A program made the translations under genes and the position numbers. This document shows positions 12,349 to 12,417 of a stretch of 12,417 nucleotides of DNA, piece after piece; the first letter of the stretch is position 1, and the number at the start of each line of letters is the position of its first letter. The notes beneath the pieces were generated by a model. That model did not search any database. It saw only the letters and a list, made by a program, of their open reading frames with translations, and was not told the DNA's origin. The stretch lies in assembly GCA_021797265.1 (NCBI GenBank), contig JAJZZZ010000035.1:1-12417 (forward strand). The letters are read 5' to 3'. Source of the DNA: Thermoplasmata archaeon. GTDB taxonomy: Archaea > Thermoplasmatota > Thermoplasmata > Thermoplasmatales > Thermoplasmataceae.

Positions 12349-12417
12349 CTTCCTCTACCTCTTCTTCCCTGCCTGTCGTTCCTCCCACGGCTGCGCTCGG
12401 GAGGGACTTCCTCCTTC
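12345..12417 (-). CDS. Probable C-terminal end of ribosomal protein S4 (uS4), truncated by the window
   Basis: Only 23 codons before the TGA are visible. The frame whose TGA overlaps the uS11 ATG (ATGA, 12345-12348) encodes a very basic, arginine- and glycine-rich tail containing [19 protein letters not shown], which suits a ribosomal protein terminus. The S4-S11 order of archaea suggests uS4, but the body of the protein lies outside, so identity rests mainly on synteny. Another frame that ends at a TAG at 12355 is less basic and less convincing. Confidence 0.5.
   Translation of the reverse strand, partial: KEEVPPERSRGRNDRQGRRGRGR

Noticed and set aside
12355..12417. Alternative frame upstream of uS11 ending at a TAG
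   Set aside because: It is less basic, and the other frame shows the ATGA overlap usual in this operon; the call remains tentative.

Overview
The window reads as chromosomal DNA of an archaeon, most likely an acidophile of the order Thermoplasmatales. The lineage evidence is: a uS11 - RNA polymerase subunit D ribosomal operon; archaeal EF-1 beta next to a small double zinc-ribbon protein; a CDP-alcohol phosphatidyltransferase of the archaeal phospholipid type; an AK6/Fap7-type kinase; and an actin-like ATPase that strongly resembles Thermoplasma acidophilum Ta0583. Several genes have a TATA-like box about 25 nt upstream of the start codon (leaderless transcripts), while others have GGAGGTGA-type ribosome sites. 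I cannot name the genus. I see no tRNA, rRNA, CRISPR array, insertion sequence or phage gene.

Layout. (1) Positions 1-1065, plus strand: the 3' part of an AK6/Fap7-like kinase, then a CDP-alcohol phosphatidyltransferase with its own promoter. (2) 1062-5594, minus strand, read right to left: actin-like ATPase; an unrecognised 129-residue protein with a ribbon-helix-helix-like N-terminus; a zinc-ribbon protein, aEF1B and a membrane GT2 glycosyltransferase, packed as one operon; and an archaeal GlmM-type phosphohexomutase that converges on the lipid gene with overlapping stop codons. (3) 5595-5878: a 284-nt AT-rich divergent intergenic region, the longest gene-free stretch here, with several palindromes and two divergent promoters. 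(4) 5879-9153, plus strand: a three-gene methylcitrate operon, prpD-prpB-prpC, with overlapping genes. (5) 9156-12417, minus strand, read right to left: the probable end of S4, then uS11, RpoD, an inositol-monophosphatase-family phosphatase, NAD kinase and a JAMM metalloprotease. All are close or overlapping except for a 51-nt gap after rpoD.

How the genes fit together. The right block joins ribosome and RNA polymerase genes to an NADP(H)-handling pair, phosphatase plus NAD kinase, which exists as a single fused protein in Methanocaldococcus. The central plus block would turn propionyl-CoA and oxaloacetate into pyruvate and succinate; no propionyl-CoA synthetase or dedicated aconitase is in view. 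The most interesting region is 4153-5878. It runs palindrome-rich DNA, then a ParM-like actin, then a small putative DNA-binding protein. That order matches the parC-parM-parR layout of plasmid type II partition systems, but here it is flanked by ordinary housekeeping genes. The ParR assignment is an inference from sequence pattern only.
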